64,000 nt of DNA from Paralithodes platypus. Lineage: Eukaryota; Arthropoda; Malacostraca; Decapoda; Lithodidae. The stretch lies in contig CM064530.1 in assembly GCA_032716605.1 (NCBI GenBank), positions 3,405,785-3,469,784 on the forward strand. The letters run 5' to 3'. The translations under genes were made by a program, and so were the position numbers. A model generated the notes under the pieces. That model was not told where the DNA came from and made no database searches. It saw only the letters and a list, made by a program, of their open reading frames with translations. This document shows, in pieces, positions 44,581-54,300 of the stretch. Within the stretch, counting starts at the first letter, position 1, and every line of letters begins with the position of its first letter.

Positions 44581-44697
44581 ATGGCGGCACAAACTCCAGC
44601 CAAAGAAGATCCATCCAGATTTTAAGTGGAGATCAGTAAGGAGCTGAAAGAAAATGAGGAGCTGGTCTTGGTGGATTCCTAACTTAATTTGTGGAGG

Positions 44698-44700
<3 letters not shown>
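44581..44700 (+). pseudogene. unrecognised broken reading frame
   Basis: From ATG at 44581 (AAGATGGCG, a good Kozak context) the frame reads MAAQTPAKEDPSRF, stop, VEISKELKENEELVLVDS, stop, then a GA microsatellite. The two parts are in the same frame separated by single TAA codons and have protein-like composition. It could be a decayed transposon ORF start or a gene first exon. I do not recognise the family. Confidence 0.3.

Positions 44701-44787
<87 letters not shown>
44701..44787. repeat. (GA)n microsatellite
   Basis: About 43 GA units. Confidence 0.95.
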
Positions 44788-44791
<4 letters not shown>

Positions 44792-44907
44792 AGTCGTAGT
44801 TAAAGATAAACTATTGTAAACATAATGTAGGACATAATAAGGAAGAGTCAGGTCAGGTTATAGTAAAGTAAGAGAGTTAGAGAGCTTTGGATAGAGGAAG
44901 AATAAAT

Positions 44908-45120
44908 GAACCCTTTGAGTACCAGCGACGTGTGTTGTATTGTATTCTAGATCTATTTTGACGATAGTATGCAGCTTAGGGAGGATCTGTAGTAGTTAAA
45001 AGGATTGGTTGACATATTGAAGCCTTATTATTGCTATAGGTCCTTCCTGAGCTACCTTAAATCGTCTAATATTTGCCAGAACATGATCAAACGAACGTCT
45101 CTGGTATTGTACGGGTTTAG
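44908..45120. mobile_element. F2 MITE, decayed ends
   Basis: GAACCCTTTGAGTACCAGCG to ACGTCTCTGGTATTGTACGG. The following 45121-45690 contains a T run (45179-45200) and no gene. Confidence 0.5.
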
Positions 45121-45689
45121 ACATAGGAAATAGTGTAAGATAAAAAATACTATAACTCAACCTAACAGAGATAGGGCATTTTTTTTTTTTTTTTTTTTTT
45201 TACCCAAGGTGGGTCTAAGAGGGGAAGGAAGAGGTTTGGGGAGGAAGAGGGCAAAAGGAGGAAATATGAAAGAAAGTAGAAGATTAAAAGTAGGCGGGGC
45301 TTTGTTAGGTTTGGGTAAATTTTTATTCATTTAAAAGTTGAAGATAAGGACGTTATTTTATTTGTCTATGAAATAGGGCAGACAAAGAAACTGTAGAATA
45401 TAAAACATAAAACTGAACACAAGAAGGTATAAACACATTGGAAGATAAAATAAGATAATGGAGAAACGAAGCAAAAACAAGACAATTAGAGGAGGAAGGA
45501 AGAAACACGAAACATAAAAAGAGGAACAGATGGAAGAGAGAATGAGGAAAGAGGAACATATGGAAGAGAGAATGAGGAAAGAGGAAAAGGGGGAAGGAAA
45601 GAGAGAAAAATGCAAGTGTGATTGATGTTGATAAAGAAGAAATTAAGGGAACTCGACGGTATTGTGCAGCATAATTTATTGGTTCGGCT

Positions 45690-46010
45690 CAATAGTTTTA
45701 GGAAGGGGTATAGTTTGCTCTCTAAGCCTCTATCAAGCTTAAGAAAACACCCTCAAGACCCCCCCTTCAATATATATATATATACATACATTTTTCGGTA
45801 GAGAAATGTCCTGGCGGAAGGCCAATTCCTCTTAAAATACAGGCTCGCTATCGCTCGCCAGGAAAATATTGACACCTAAATGGCACGAAAGGTCTCAATA
45901 TTGGCAAAATAATGGGACAAATGGTATGAAAAACGCGAAACTAATGGGGCGAACGTCTTAAAATCTCAAGACTAATAGGAAAAAACATGAGGGAGAAGGT
46001 CCCGAAAAAA
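45690..46010 (+). mobile_element. F1 MITE
   Basis: TTTTCGGTAGAGAAATGTCC, GCTCGCTATCGCTCGCC and GGGCGAACGTCTTAAAATCT. The left end is degraded; the right end runs straight into F2. Confidence 0.65.
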
Positions 46011-46214
46011 CAGTACCGGCAAAGTTATCTAATTTTTATTCTGGCTATATTTAGAGGATTTTGTGCAGTTTAAAAAGGATCTGTGGTGGTAAAAAGGGGT
46101 TGAGTGAGATAGTTCGAAGGCTATTAATGGTTATAGGCCCTTCTGAAACGAATAAAATCGTCTAATAGTAGCCAGATTAAAGTTGAAAAGACGTCACCGG
46201 TACTGAATAGGTGA
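46010..46214. mobile_element. F2 MITE
   Basis: CAGTACCGGCAAAGTTATC to GACGTCACCGGTACTGAA; the terminal TTAA motifs are lost. 46215-46500 shows no gene. Confidence 0.55.
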
Positions 46215-46509
46215 AGTGGGAAACAGACTTATCATATTATACAAGGCGAGCAAACTAATAAAAACAAAAAATATATATCCCAAATTAAAGGCCATAACAC
46301 TAATAGGCCTATCCGCTACCAAAATAACAATTACTTACACTGTATAATCTCTGAATAATTAAATATACAAATAATTCCCGGTCCACGAACCTATTAAACT
46401 ATTGTCACTTGGTTAATATATACATATACACTGAACAAATGTAGCTATATAGTTTTATGCACATTGAATTTCAAATATCAATATAAAATTACATACATAC
46501 GTGCATGAT

Positions 46510-46513
46510 TCTC

Positions 46514-46591
<78 letters not shown>

Positions 46592-46885
46592 TATATTACC
46601 TAACCACAGTACCAAGAATTACTGTATGTATGAGTGTATGTACCAGTGTGGTTCACAAAACACTAACACACACACACATACACCAACACACACGCCGTCA
46701 CATCAACCCAAATAGCTAAATGACATACCCGGAATTATCACTGTATGTATGACTATAATGAATCATAAACCACACCATCATGTCTATGCCTCTCTCTCTC
46801 TTAATCTATTCATCCTATCACCTCTCCCTTCTTCTTCTTCTTCTTCTTCTTCTTCTTCTTCTTCTTCTTCTTCTTCTTCTCGCAC
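46510..46885. repeat. CT/AT and (TTC)n microsatellites
   Basis: CTATAT run 46510-46588; TTC run 46829-46880. The long Ser and Leu frames are artefacts. Confidence 0.85.
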
Positions 46886-47105
46886 ACACGTCACATGGAC
46901 ACACAAACACAATATACTGTACTTCCCAAATAGTCATTTATCACAGGTCTAACAGGATATGTGTGTATTATTATAAGTACAGTATATGTGAACAGGCGTG
47001 GCTTTAATACTCTATAGGGTGACACACACACACACAAAATAGTAACTTCCACACGTCACTAAAGGTATACCAGGAAATAGGTTTATTACGTGTGTGTAAA
47101 CAGGT

Positions 47106-47270
47106 GTACAGTCGAGGTTAATAAGTGTTGTCAGATATTTCACAAAGTATCGGACACTGACTAATACTCTGAGGGATAAGCACTTTTCCCAGTAACTATA
47201 TAGATACCAATAACACTTCTTGAGCGAAAACCACTGGGATTATGACAACACTTGATACCCTCGATTGTAC
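47106..47270. mobile_element. foldback element with D-like ends (165 bp)
   Basis: GTACAGTCGAGG and AAGTGTTGTCA, inverted as TGACAACACTT and CCTCGATTGTAC. The middle also pairs (AAGCACTTTTCCCAG region with CCACTGGGATT). Confidence 0.55.
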
Positions 47271-47272
47271 CT

Positions 47273-47579
47273 TTGAGGGGAGATTGGTCGCTTTTATGAC
47301 CCCCCCCCCCCCCCCCCCAACCAACCTTCTTTCTCATGTTAAGCCCCTGTAGATTGCAGATTATAAGATGTTCGTCCCATTAGTTTGGCGATTTTAACAC
47401 CTTTCGCCCCATTTATTTGTCAATATTAAGAAATTTGTCCATCGAAAAATGTACAAATTTATCTTGAAAGAGGGTCTGGGGGGAGGGGGGGGATTAAGCT
47501 TGATGGAGGTCTAGGGAGGAAAAAATACTACTACAAAGATACATAATATTAGCAAATAAATACGCCCATCCCCTCTTAA
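47273..47579 (-). mobile_element. F1 MITE
   Basis: TTGAGGGGAG to CCCTCTTAA; TTTGGCGATTTTAACACC and CTTGATGGAGGTCTAGGGAG are diagnostic. C run at 47300-47319. The right TTAA is shared with the next F2. Confidence 0.7.
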
Positions 47580-47733
47580 CCCCTTCATAACCATTACGAT
47601 ATTGGCATCCTATTCTGGTTACCATTAGACAAATGTCTTCAGCTTATAATCTACCTCTACGACTCAAATGGGTAAACACAATCTCAATAAACCCTATTCG
47701 TAACTTAAGTCCTTCTTAAACTACATAAAATGG
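47576..47733. mobile_element. F2 MITE, 5' part
   Basis: TTAACCCCTTCATAACCATT through AAACTACATAAAATGG, cut by a CT run. Confidence 0.5.
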
Positions 47734-48270
47734 CTCTCTCTCTCTCTCTCTCTCTCTCTCTATGTTTGTCTATCTATCTATCTATCTGTTTGTCTATCTA
47801 TCTCTTTCTATCTATCTATCCATCTATCTCTCTATCTATCTGTCTATCTATCTATCTGTCTATCTATCTATCTATGTTTGTCTATCTATCTATCTATCTA
47901 TCTGTTTGTCTATCTATCTGTTTGTCTATCTATCTCTCTCTATCTATATCTATGTTTATCTATCTATCTATGTTTGTCTATCTATCTATCTCTCTATCTA
48001 TATCTATGTTTGTCTATCTATCTATCTCTCTATCTATATCTATGTTTGTCTATCTATCTATGTTTGTCTATCTATCTATGTTTGTCTATCTATCTATCTA
48101 TATCTATGTTTGTCTATCTATCTATCTCTCTATCTATATCTATGTTTGTCTATCTATCTATGTTTGTCTATCTATCTATCTCTCTATCTATATCTATGTT
48201 TGTCTATTTATCTATATTTGTCTATCTTTCTATCTATATCTATGTTTGTCTGTCTCTCTCTCTCTCTCTC
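47734..48270. repeat. CTAT minisatellite with ATGTTTGTCTAT units
   Basis: CTATCTATCTATGTTTGTCT recurs at irregular but multiple-of-four spacing for 500 bp. Confidence 0.9.
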
Positions 48271-48389
48271 AAAGCACTTTTATTCGCCACAGTTAAACAG
48301 GATATACCAGGAAACAGGAGTCACAATTGTATGTGTGTGTGAATAGAAACATATTTATAGATACAAAATCTGGAATCCCATTTATATTT

Positions 48390-48657
48390 CGTCAACACAT
48401 TCTATAAATACATGAAGCCATTCAAAGCTTCGAAGCAAGCGAGGATGACTAAGAGAGTGTACGGGAGCGAGGTGGAAGGACAGAGAGGGAGAGGTAAACC
48501 GAGAGAGAGGTGGAAGGATGGAGTGAAGAAGTATATAAGTGAAGGCAGTGTTGGATGGGAGGAGGGGCGTCGACTGACCGGGGACAGAGGTGCATGGGGG
48601 CGTTTCGTTCGTGGCCACCCCTTTCGGGGAATACGGCGTCCGGCAATAGATAGATCA
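48390..48657 (+). pseudogene. LINE ORF2 C-terminal fragment and 3' end
   Basis: The frame reads ARMTKRVYGSEVEGQRGRGK, PRERWKDGVKKYISEG, GWEEGRRLTGDRGAWGRFVR. This Arg-rich tail (xRVYxSxVEGxRxRGRPxxxW) is well known at the C-terminus of invertebrate CR1/RTE-type RTs. Downstream GGCGTCCGGCAATAGATAGA is the 3' terminus, shared with the minus copy at 10340-10495. The catalytic core is missing. Confidence 0.7.
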
Positions 48658-48805
48658 ATAAAAAGGATCTGTGGTAGTAAAAAGGGTTCATTGAGATAGT
48701 CTGTAGCCTCTTGATAATTGCTACACGGCCATCCTAAGCTGAAAAAATCGTCTAATAATTGCTGGGATTAAATGAAAAGGACGTCACCGGTACTGAATGG
48801 GTTAA
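48658..48805. mobile_element. F2 MITE, 3' part
   Basis: AAAAGGATCTGTGGTAGTAA to GACGTCACCGGTACTGAATG then GGTTAA. It starts at the LINE 3' tail and shares its TTAA with the next F2. Confidence 0.6.
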
Positions 48806-49014
48806 CCCCTTCTGTACCGGTGACGTTCTTCTAACTTTGTTCTGGCTACGATTAGATGATTTTATTTAGCTTCGAAAGGGCCTCCAGCAATTAACAGGCT
48901 TCGAACTATCTCACTTAACCCTTTATACTACCACAGATCCTTCTTAAACTACACAAGAGCCTCTAAATTTAGCCAGCATAGAATTAATGAGACGTCACCG
49001 GAACTGAATGGGTG
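48802..49014. mobile_element. F2 MITE
   Basis: TTAACCCCTTCTGTACCGGT to GACGTCACCGGAACTGAATG. The final TTAA is mutated (GGTGGTAA). Confidence 0.65.
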
Positions 49015-49620
49015 GTAAGGGGGTAGTGCTTGGTTTTTAGTCTACGTATTTATTAATTTGTCTATTTTGAGTTTCCTCGCTAGACCTCCATCAAGCTTAA
49101 AATAGCACCCCCTAGACCCCCTTCCTTGATAGCATCCCCTAGACCCCCTTCCTTGATAGCACCCCCTAGACCCCCTTCCTTGATAGCACCCCCTAGACCC
49201 CCTTCCTTGATAGCACCCCCTAGACCCCCTTCCTTGATAGCACCCCCTAGACCCCCTTCCTTGATAGCACCCCCTAGACTCCCTTCCTTGATAGCACCCC
49301 CTAGACCCCCTTCCTTGATAGCACCCCCTAGACTCCCTTCCTTGATAGCACCCCCTAGACCCCCTTCCATGACCAATTTGTAAATTTTTCGGTAGAAAAA
49401 TGTCCCGGCTGATTCCTTCTAAACTTTAAAGGCTCGCTATCGCTCGCCAGGAACAAAATCGACACCTAATTGGCACGAAAGGTCTTAACATTGACGAAGA
49501 AATGGGGCGAAAGGTCTTAAAATCGACAAACTAACGGCACGAAAATCTTAAAACCTCAAAAACTAATATGCTAAACATGAGGGAGAAGGGGGTCCATAAA
49601 AAGCGAGTACTACCCCCTTA
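49014..49620 (+). mobile_element. F1 MITE with a 27-bp tandem expansion
   Basis: Normal F1 flanks (CCTCCATCAAGCTTA, GCTCGCTATCGCTCGCC, GGGCGAAAGGTCTTAAAATC) around about ten units of CACCCCCTAGACCCCCTTCC plus TTGATAG at 49104-49370. The Gly/Ala/Ile-Lys-Glu 9-residue frame in it is a by-product. Right end CCCCCTTAA. Confidence 0.8.
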
Positions 49621-49700
49621 ATACAACTCTTCTATTCAGGGGCAGCGATTATAAATGACCTTCGAATGACGTGAGTATTTACCAAACTTCTATAGCTATA

Positions 49701-49886
49701 GTCTATTCGCTGTAAGTAGACGAGACATCATGTCCTCTTAACCTCTGTAACTCAAAAAGGGCTAGAGCAAATTGGCTGTAAATTTCCACATCTATTCCTT
49801 GACTGACTTCCCAAATGGTAGCAATATTAGCTCCATTACTCTAGAGTCTAGAATGAAAAAGACGTCACCGGTACTGAATGGGTTAA
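49701..49886. mobile_element. partial FB element joined to an F2 3' end
   Basis: TATTCGCTGTAAGTAGACGA and AATTGGCTGTAAATTTCCAC from FB, then TAGAATGAAAAAGACGTCAC and GGTTAA from F2. Confidence 0.55.
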
Positions 49887-50254
49887 GGGGGGGGCGGCCG
49901 GTTTTTTGGTCCCCCCCTTCTCCCTCATGTTTAGCTCCATTAGTGTCCAGATTATAAGACGTTCGGCCCATTAATTTGGCGATTTTAACACCTTTCGCCC
50001 CATTTCATGTCAATTTTAAGACGCTTCGTGCCATTTAAGTGTCGATTTTTTCCCTGGCGAGCGATAGCAAGCCTGCATTGTTTTGAGGAACCGGCCTTCA
50101 GCCGGGACATTTTCTACCGAAAAAAATTACATATTTATCTTGAAGGGGGGTCTAGGGTTTTTTTTTCTAAGCTTGATTGAGGTCTGTCGAGGAAACTAAA
50201 AAATAAATTAATTAATTAATAGACCAACAAAAAACGGGCCATTTCCTCGTAAAG
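49883..50254 (-). mobile_element. F1 MITE
   Basis: TTAAGGGGGGGGCGGCCGGT to GGCCATTTCCTCGTAAAG. All F1 blocks are in reverse order. The left TTAA is shared with F2; the right TTAA has become GTAA, which the next A fragment also starts with. Confidence 0.7.
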
Positions 50255-50400
50255 GGGGTCATCTGCTTTTTTGTTTGATCTTTCTCTCCTTTTCTGGCTT
50301 GTATCCATTCAGCCAACTGTCTAAGATAGTTTATCCCCATCCAGATGTCGATATAAGCTACATCTTCCTTATAGCGTGAAACTCACAAGTGGTCAATTAA
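50251..50400. mobile_element. A element fragment joined to a G element fragment
   Basis: AAAGGGGGTCATCTGC and GGCTTGTATCCATTCAGCCA from A, broken at about 50351. Then CATCTTCCTTATAGCGTGAA and CACAAGTGGTCAATT from G. Confidence 0.55.
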
Positions 50401-50502
50401 AATTTTTGTTACCATAATATACTCATTAAAATTTCTAGAGATAGTTGGTATTTATGGCGTTCTACTGATAATTTACCGGTTATGTTGTATAATTTAATAC
50501 AG

Positions 50503-50877
50503 TTTATGGGGGTCACAGCCTTTTTTTTAATCTTTCTCTTCTTTTCTCTCTTTCCCTGGCTTGTATCCATTCGGCCCCATTCATCAAACTGTTTTAAGAC
50601 GTTTACCCCCATCCAAGTGTCGATTTCTTCCTGGCGAGCAATAGCGAGCCAGCATTGTATGGAGAAATCCGGCTTCGCCGGAAACAAATTTCTATTAAAA
50701 AAAAAAAAAATTTAGCTTGCTGTCAAAACAAAAATCTATATATGCTGGCTCGCTACCGCTCACCAGGAAAATATTGACACCTAGATGGGGGTAAACGTCT
50801 TAAACAGTAGGCTGAATGGGGCCGAATGGATACAAGCCAAACAAGGAGAGAAAAAAAAAGCAGGTGACCCTCCTTAA
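50503..50877. mobile_element. family A foldback element
   Basis: GGGGGTCACAGCC to GGTGACCCTCCTTAA with long inverted arms (GGCTTGTATCCATTCGGCCC and its reverse). The left TTAA is altered to TTTATG; the right TTAA is intact. Confidence 0.7.
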
Positions 50878-51021
50878 CACGACTCTTCTCTTCTCTTCAG
50901 GTGCAGCGAGTATAAATTAATGACCTTCGAATGACAAGCGTATTTACCAATAAATAAATGAGAGCCGATACTTTCCCACTTCAGAGCTCTATACTGCGCT
51001 ACACTGTCGTAACCAAGGGTA

Positions 51022-51390
51022 TTAAGGGGAGACTGACCGTTTGTTTGGTCTATAAATTCATTTATTCATATATTTTTTTCAGTTTACTCCCTAGACCTCC
51101 ATCCAGCTTAGACAAACACTCCCTAGAACCCCCTTCAAGATAAATTTGTATATTTTTCGGTAGAAAAATGTCCCGGCCGAAGGCCGATTCCTCTTAAAAT
51201 TGCAGGCTCGCTTTCGCTCGCCAGGAAATAATCGACACCTAAATGGCACGAAAGGTCTTAAAATTGACAACGAAATGGGGCGAAAGGTGTTAAAATCGCC
51301 AAACTAATGAGCCGAACGTCATAATCTCAAAACTAGTGGGGCTAAACATTAGGGAGAAGGGGGTCCAAAAAACGGTCTGCCTTCCCTTAA
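51022..51390 (+). mobile_element. F1 MITE, best-preserved copy (369 bp)
   Basis: TTAAGGGGAGACTGACCGTT and the inverted AACGGTCTGCCTTCCCTTAA match in 17 of 20 positions. It contains every F1 block: CCTCCATCCAGCTTA, the hairpin ATTTTTCGGTAGAAAAATGT, the hairpin CGGCCGAAGGCCG, GCTCGCTTTCGCTCGCC and four subrepeats of about 31 bp. Confidence 0.8.
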
Positions 51391-51544
51391 CTGTCTTGTT
51401 GGTGTAATGGTTTAGATGCTTATGTTCTGGGTGTGGTGTCCCGAGTTCGAAACCCGGGAGGACCATATGCTTTCATTAGTTTATTCAAGTGCATTGGGGT
51501 TTGTAATTGATGATTAATGTTAAGAACGGGGTGTTACTTAATAT
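51391..51544 (+). mobile_element. SINE family S1
   Basis: CTGTCTTGTTGGTGTAATGG, then GAGTTCGAAACC at 51443-51454 (B box), GGGAGGACCA and TTAAGAACGGGGTGTTAC. Starts at the base after the F1 TTAA. Confidence 0.7.
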
Positions 51545-51589
51545 GTAATCATTGGCTATATTGATAGTGATTTACCTTTCTATCCTTGC

Positions 51590-51688
51590 ATTAGATGGGT
51601 TCATGGGTAGACATCCTTCCTAAGCTCAATACAATCGGTCTAATAGTTGCCAGAATATAATGGAAAGGACGTCACCGGTACTGAATGG
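51590..51688. mobile_element. F2 MITE, 3' part
   Basis: AAGCTCAATACAATCGGTCT to GACGTCACCGGTACTGAATG. Confidence 0.55.
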
Positions 51689-51689
51689 A

Positions 51690-52024
51690 AATATTTTGTA
51701 TGTTTTTAAAGTTTCCTCCCAAGACCTCCATCAAACTTAACACCGCCCACCCAAGACCCTCCTTCAAGATAAATTTGTAAATTTTTCGATAGAAAAATGT
51801 CCTGGCCGAAGGCCGGTTTGTCTTAAATTACAGGCTCGCTATCGCTCGTCAGGAAATTTTTTTTACACCTAAATGACACAAATAGTCTTAATATTGACAA
51901 AGAAATGCGGCGAAATGTCTTAAAATCGCCAAACTGATGGGCCGAACGTCACAAAATCTGAAAACCAATTTGGGCGAAACACGAGGGAGAAGGTGGTCCA
52001 GAAAAACGACCCATCTCCCCTTAA
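51690..52024 (+). mobile_element. F1 MITE
   Basis: TTTCGATAGAAAAATGTCCT, GGCCGAAGGCCGG, GCTCGCTATCGCTCGTC, and right end CATCTCCCCTTAA. The left terminus is lost at the F2 junction. Confidence 0.7.
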
Positions 52025-52149
52025 AACCATAATTTATCGCCGCTCAAGGGCATACAGAGGTCTCGCTGGATACTTTGTGGGTTTACACAGGTGAGAGGAC
52101 AGAACACAGGTTTATTGATAGGTGTAATGGACCTCTAATTTGTCTATGT

Positions 52150-52251
52150 AGCGACTAGACAGGTGTGTGTGTGTGTGTGTGTGTGCGCGGAGGAGGCTCA
52201 GTGTGTGTGTGTAAGGAGGGTGGGTGGGGGTGGGTGTGTGAGAGTGTATGA

Positions 52252-52301
<50 letters not shown>

Positions 52302-52540
52302 CGTTCCTCTTATAACCTAGAATAGATTACCACCCCTCTGACTCACGAACCTATTCACTAGTAAACCATTTGACCCTAACCTTAACCTTTACCACCCATA
52401 GAAGATTTGTCCACACTTTTATGACCTTAACATACATATAGGAAAGGTGAGACACTATATTTAATTTGGATGCAATATGAATGTTCTTAAAAGTTAGTCG
52501 ATTTGAACTACAAAACAAATAGTGTGTGTGTGTGTGTATA

Positions 52541-52592
<52 letters not shown>
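52150..52592. repeat. (GT)n and (AT)n microsatellites in unique sequence
   Basis: GT runs at 52162-52184 and 52255-52294, AT run at 52552-52591. The rest of 52025-52800 holds no gene. Confidence 0.85.
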
Positions 52593-52596
<4 letters not shown>

Positions 52597-52799
52597 CTAC
52601 TAATATGAAATAATAAATACACAATAAATAGATGAGTACTCCAAACAGTCATGAAGCTATTAACTTATAAGCTACCTTAACCTTCATCTTGGCTGTAGAG
52701 TCACGTACAATGGTTCATGGACCTCCCGGAAGATATACTATGGACAAATAATCAACGAGACAAAATAACCCCTACAGTATCATGTGTGTGTGTATGGTG

Positions 52800-53105
52800 T
52801 GAGTGGGGGAAGATTAGTGGTGGTGGTGGTGGTGATAATGGTGGTGACAGTGATGGTGGAGTGTTGGTCTAGTGGTGGTGGTGATGGCGGTGGATGGTTT
52901 GTCTAGTGTTGGTGTTGGTGGTGGTGATGGTGGACAGTGATGGAGGAAAGTGACTATATAATAAAAAGCTTGCCAAAAAGAACCAGTGAGTCAAACGAGA
53001 GAACTATTCCCTTATATGAGTCATCATTACTAAATATACACAGTTAAATTTGTTTCCAGTTCATATTATATCCTTGGGAGTGAAACAATAGCCAAAAACA
53101 ATGCA

Positions 53106-53148
<43 letters not shown>

Positions 53149-53560
53149 TGATTTTAATTTTCTTGTATACATTCTCATAGTTATTCAAGTCAAAATTGCT
53201 CCGGTTTGACACCCTAAACAGAATGCGTAGAAACTAAATGATCAGATGGGTGAGTCAGGGCTCTAAGAAAAAAGAAAAGAAAGAAAAACAGTCAATTATA
53301 CTAATGGTCAAGTGCTGTTGGGAGATTGGTGGGGATAGTAATGGTGGTGGGGGGGGGGGGGGAATGGTATGGTGGTGGACTGTGGGTGGAGATGATGGAG
53401 AGTGATTGATGGTGGTGGTGGTGGTGGTGGAGGAATGGCATGGTGGTGGAGATGGTGGAGATAGTGATGGTGGTGGTGCTGGAGGAATGGTATGGTGGTG
53501 GAGATGGTAGAGGGTAATTGATGGTGGTGATAGTGATGGAGGCGCTGGAGGAATATTATG
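52800..53560. repeat. (TGG)n-rich tracts and (ATT)n
   Basis: TGGTGGTGG/TGATGG at 52808-52940 and 53335-53545, ATT run 53106-53143. No coding sequence. Confidence 0.85.
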
Positions 53561-53565
53561 GTAGT

Positions 53566-53875
53566 GGGGAGGTGTGGTGGAATGGTCATCCTACTAGACT
53601 GGTAATCCAATGGTCCCGGGTTCGAATCCCGATGTATCAATGGGAAGATGTTATTGGGATGGAATTTGTGCTGTACCTAGTATCAGTGAATTTCCACAAA
53701 GTCGAAAAAACGCCCCCAAAATATAAAAACCCTCATTGTTCCCTGATTAAATAGCATTGTATGAATATTCCCATATTCAAAATAGGCTACAGGGCGGCAA
53801 CGCCTAGCGAGTTAATTACTCGATAGGTGGCATTCTGTGATTGAGGATAAGACAAACAAAAATAATAGCCGTCTG
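53566..53875 (+). mobile_element. SINE family S3, 3'-shortened
   Basis: GGGGAGGTGTGGTGGAATGG (A box region), CTGGTAATCC loop, GGTTCGAATCC at 53619-53629 (B box), then a body shared with 16640-16860 (CTCATTGTTCCCTGATTAAA, GAATATTCCCATATTCAAAA). No poly(A). Confidence 0.75.
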
Positions 53876-53987
53876 TTTACTGAATTTTAGAAGCCTGTGT
53901 GTGTATGAGTTCAAGACTATTAGTGCATTTACCTTATGAATTCCTTATACCATGGTCTGAGTAGTGTACCGTAGTACAAAGGAGTAC

Positions 53988-54067
53988 AACCTGTTTGAGG
54001 AGTACTAACCTGTTTGAGGAGTACTAACCTGTTTGAAGAGTACTAACCTGAGGAGTGTACTAACCTG
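53988..54067 (-). repeat. tandem splice-donor-like repeat, about 19-bp period
   Basis: AACCTGTTTGAGGAGTACT recurs at 53988, 54007, 54026, 54045 (partial) and 54062. On the minus strand each gives CAAACAG|GTTAGTACTC, i.e. the donor sequence at the end of the exon at 54134. Confidence 0.75.
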
Positions 54068-54118
54068 TTTGAAGGATGGTGCAGCAGTGACCGTCTTAGT
54101 AGTGTTTTAAGGATGGCG
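54068..54118 (-). repeat. duplicate of the TM1 exon 3' end
   Basis: The minus strand repeats ACTACTAAGACGGTCACTGC, then ACCATCCTTCAAACAGGTTA, a 69-bp displaced, in-frame copy of the exon end including its donor. The translated duplicate again gives LLRRSLLHHPSN. Confidence 0.7.
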
Positions 54119-54133
54119 TAGTGGCGTACTAAC

Positions 54134-54258
54134 CTGTTTGAGGGATGGTGTAGCAGTGATCGTCTGAGTAGTGTGACCACCACCACAGCGTTCCCCAATA
54201 TAGCCAGTAGTGTAATGATGACCACAGCAGCCGCCTCGCAACCCGCAGCACCACCCAT
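54134..54258 (-). CDS. putative first coding exon of a class A (rhodopsin-like) GPCR, TM1 and first intracellular loop
   Basis: Minus strand, ATG at 54258 (G at -3, G at +4), 41 codons plus AG before CAG|GTTAGT at 54136/54133. It reads MGGAAGCEAAAVVIITLL then AILGNAVVVVTLLRRSLLHH, ending PSN. The GN in a hydrophobic helix matches the conserved Asn of TM1, and PSN fits the loop-TM2 boundary (usually PTN or PSN) of class A receptors. A good acceptor, TTTGTGTTTCAG, lies at 54300-54289, making a 155-nt exon with 30 nt of 5' UTR. An in-frame TGA stands three codons before the ATG. The N-terminus would be short and without a glycosylation site. No TM2-TM7 exons are visible here. Alternative: a decayed pseudo-exon. 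Confidence 0.5.
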
Positions 54259-54288
54259 CACTGGTCAACAACGACAACATCACCACAT

Positions 54289-54300
54289 CTGAAACACAAA
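54289..54300 (-). promoter_or_regulatory. candidate splice acceptor
   Basis: Minus-strand TTTGTGTTTCAG directly before the TM1-like exon. Confidence 0.4.

Noticed and set aside
47730..48346. Three frames of 150-190 codons
   Set aside because: CTAT minisatellite read in all three frames (Leu-Ser-Ile-Tyr repeats).
49080..49383. Repeat protein with a 9-residue Gly/Ala/Ile-Lys-Glu period
   Set aside because: By-product of the 27-bp DNA repeat inside a MITE; the opposite strand is equally open.
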